Positions 4,561 through 6,323 of a stretch of 6,323 nt of DNA are shown piece after piece. Made by a program: the position numbers and the translations under genes. Numbering within the stretch: position 1 is the stretch's first letter; each line of letters starts with the position of its first letter. The stretch comes from Eggerthella sp. CAG:209 (GTDB lineage Bacteria; Actinomycetota; Coriobacteriia; Coriobacteriales; Eggerthellaceae). Where the stretch lies: NCBI GenBank assembly GCA_000436075.1, contig FR884596.1, forward strand, positions 488 through 6,810, read 5' to 3'. The notes under the pieces are model-generated. The model saw only the letters and a list, made by a program, of their open reading frames with translations, had not been told where the DNA came from and did not search any database.

Positions 4561-6323
4561 ATGTGGATTGAAAAATTAGCAGTGACTGCCCAAGAGGCGT
4601 TTAAATCTGCAATGGACATTGCGTCTAAGCATGAAGCAGCCACCACAGAGCCGCTTCATCTGCTAGATGCCATCCTTTCTGCGGACGAGAATAACCTGAA
4701 GGCCATCATTACGCGTATTGGCGCCGACCCTGCCGTCTTGAAGCAGCGCGTCGATGCGGAGGTGGAGCATCAGCCGAAGGTGAGCGGTCAAACCTTTATG
4801 GGCATGGTGGCCCCTTCAAGGGAATTCGATGCCCTGATGAACAACGCCGAGAAAATCGCCGGAAAGTTGGACGACAACTACATCACCACCGAGCATCTGC
4901 TCATTGCACTTTCTGAAGATAAGGGGCAGGCGGGCCGCATCCTGAACGACGCTGGTGTTACACGTGAAACAGTCGAGGCGGCTTATCAGGATCTCCGCGG
5001 CGACACTCGCGTAACCGATGCGGAGTCGAAAACTGAGTTCGAGGTGCTGGAGCAGTATGGCCAGAACCTTACTCAGCAGGCACGTGATGGCAAACTCGAT
5101 CCGGTAATCGGTCGTTCCGAGGAAATTCGTCGTACCGTTCAGGTTCTTTCCCGTCGTACGAAGAACAACCCTGTGCTTATTGGCGAGCCTGGCGTGGGCA
5201 AAACGGCAATCGTTGAAGGCTTGGCCCAGCGCATCGTTGCGGGCGACGTTCCCTCCAGCCTGAAAGATCGTGAGCTTATTGCGCTTGACCTTCCTGCGAT
5301 GCTCGCTGGCGCTAAGTATCGTGGTGAATTCGAAGACCGCCTGAAGGCTGTTCTTCGCGAAGTGAAGCAGTCCGACGGGCAGATTATCCTGTTCATCGAC
5401 GAGTTGCATACCATCGTAGGCGCTGGCTCCACGGGCGATAGCTCCATGGATGCGGGTAATATGCTGAAGCCTGCTTTGGCTCGTGGTGAACTTCATGCCA
5501 TTGGTGCTACTACGCTCGACGAATACCGCAAGTATATCGAAAAGGATGCTGCGCTTGAGCGTCGTTTCCAGCCGGTGCTGGTGGGCGAGCCAACAGTCGA
5601 AGACACCATTGCGATTCTGCGTGGCCTGAAGGAAAAGTACGAGATCCATCATGGCGTCCGCATCAAGGACTCCGCTCTGGTTGCTGCAGCCGAACTCTCC
5701 AACCGCTACATCACCGATCGTTTCTTGCCCGACAAGGCAATCGACCTGATGGACGAGGCGGCAAGTCGTTTACGTATCGAAATCGACAGCATGCCCGAAG
5801 AGGTCGATCTGGCTGAGCGCAAGCTCACTCAGATGCAGATTGAAGAGCAGGCTCTGATGAAGGAAACGGATGAGCCGAGCCGCGAGCGCTTGGAGGCTCT
5901 CCGCAAGGAGATTTCCGCCGCCCGCGAAGCGTTGGATTCGCAGAAGGCGCTTTGGAAGAACGAAAAGGACGTTATTGTCAGCGTTCAGAACCTGAAGGCT
6001 GATATTGAGGCTGCCCAGATCGAAGAAGAGCAGGCAACCCGCGAAGGCGACCTGGCCCGTGCTTCCGAGCTGCGCTACGGCACAATTCCTGCGCTGCAGC
6101 AGAAACTTGCTCAGGCTGAAGAGGTTCTGGAGAATCGCCAGCAGGACGGCGCGATCCTCAAGGAAGAGGTTGGCGAAGACGAGATCGCCGAGGTTGTATC
6201 CACGTGGACGGGCATTCCCGTTACCAAGATGATGCAGGGCGAAATGGCCAAGCTGGTTGACCTGGAAGACAAGCTTCGCGAACGCGTGGTTGGTCAGGAT
6301 AAAGCCGTGGCTGCCGTAGCAGG
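4561..6323 (+). CDS. clpB: Disaggregase ClpB (Hsp104 family), 3' end outside the window
   Basis: ClpB is a hexameric AAA+ ATPase that threads aggregated proteins through its pore in cooperation with DnaK. The reading frame is open from ATG 4561 to the window edge, giving 587 residues of an expected 860 or so. The N domain (about 1-150, Clp repeats, EPLHLL near 34) is followed by the first AAA+ domain with Walker A GEPGVGKT (208-215), Walker B LFIDE (277-281) and tandem arginines R334/R335. A full-length coiled-coil middle domain (about 411-527) separates this from the start of the second AAA+ domain (WTGIPVT near 549, VVGQDKAV 576-583). The long middle domain identifies ClpB rather than ClpA or ClpC. 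AAGGAG (4549-4554) lies 6 nt upstream. It follows hspR by 46 bp with no terminator or clear promoter between them, so it probably belongs to the same operon. The truncation is only the window boundary. Confidence 0.98.
   Translation, partial: MWIEKLAVTAQEAFKSAMDIASKHEAATTEPLHLLDAILSADENNLKAIITRIGADPAVLKQRVDAEVEHQPKVSGQTFMGMVAPSREFDALMNNAEKIAGKLDDNYITTEHLLIALSEDKGQAGRILNDAGVTRETVEAAYQDLRGDTRVTDAESKTEFEVLEQYGQNLTQQARDGKLDPVIGRSEEIRRTVQVLSRRTKNNPVLIGEPGVGKTAIVEGLAQRIVAGDVPSSLKDRELIALDLPAMLAGAKYRGEFEDRLKAVLREVKQSDGQIILFIDELHTIVGAGSTGDSSMDAGNMLKPALARGELHAIGATTLDEYRKYIEKDAALERRFQPVLVGEPTVEDTIAILRGLKEKYEIHHGVRIKDSALVAAAELSNRYITDRFLPDKAIDLMDEAASRLRIEIDSMPEEVDLAERKLTQMQIEEQALMKETDEPSRERLEALRKEISAAREALDSQKALWKNEKDVIVSVQNLKADIEAAQIEEEQATREGDLARASELRYGTIPALQQKLAQAEEVLENRQQDGAILKEEVGEDEIAEVVSTWTGIPVTKMMQGEMAKLVDLEDKLRERVVGQDKAVAAVA

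Noticed and set aside
4816..5652. 278-codon open frame on the - strand opposite clpB
   Set aside because: It lies entirely within the conserved AAA+ coding region of clpB and looks like a shadow.

Overview
The window carries a heat-shock chaperone operon, all on the + strand: dnaK, grpE, a DnaJ-family co-chaperone, hspR and the 5' two-thirds of clpB, which runs off the right edge. An HspR-type MerR repressor inside a dnaK operon is characteristic of Actinobacteria. DnaK also has the Gram-positive-type nucleotide-binding domain. The mid-range GC content and the zinc-finger-less J-protein in the operon would fit a Coriobacteriia / Eggerthellales-like gut or oral actinobacterium. That placement is inference from general resemblance and was not checked by any search.

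Layout. Positions 1-154 hold no convincing gene, only short inverted repeats. A near-consensus promoter (TTGACA-N17-TATTAT, 155-183) begins a long leader of about 190 nt that appears able to fold, then dnaK (381-2291) and grpE (2294-2908) follow two bases apart. A strong 12-bp hairpin right after grpE (2915-2942) is followed by only a weak T tract and looks like a partial terminator or processing/stability element. The 275-bp grpE-dnaJ gap holds at least three more stem-loops. Then come dnaJ (3184-4134), hspR (4128-4514, overlapping dnaJ by 7 nt) and clpB (from 4561). The short hspR-clpB gap can fold into an A/U-rich hairpin that pairs with part of the clpB Shine-Dalgarno sequence.

How it works together. 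DnaK binds exposed hydrophobic segments of clients, the J-protein delivers substrates and stimulates ATP hydrolysis, and GrpE releases ADP. ClpB works with this trio to pull polypeptides out of aggregates. HspR is the expected autogenous repressor; in Streptomyces it uses DnaK as co-repressor, so titration of DnaK by unfolded protein would relieve repression. No canonical HAIR operator (CTTGAGT-N7-ACTCAAG) is clear upstream of dnaK; only a degenerate match overlaps the -35 box.

Nothing here is a wholly new system: the proteins are conserved housekeeping chaperones. The parts worth a second look are non-coding: the multibranch-capable dnaK leader, the hairpin-rich grpE-dnaJ gap with a possible mutually exclusive fold, and the possible RNA thermometer in front of clpB. 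The zinc-finger-less J-protein in the main dnaK operon is also notable.
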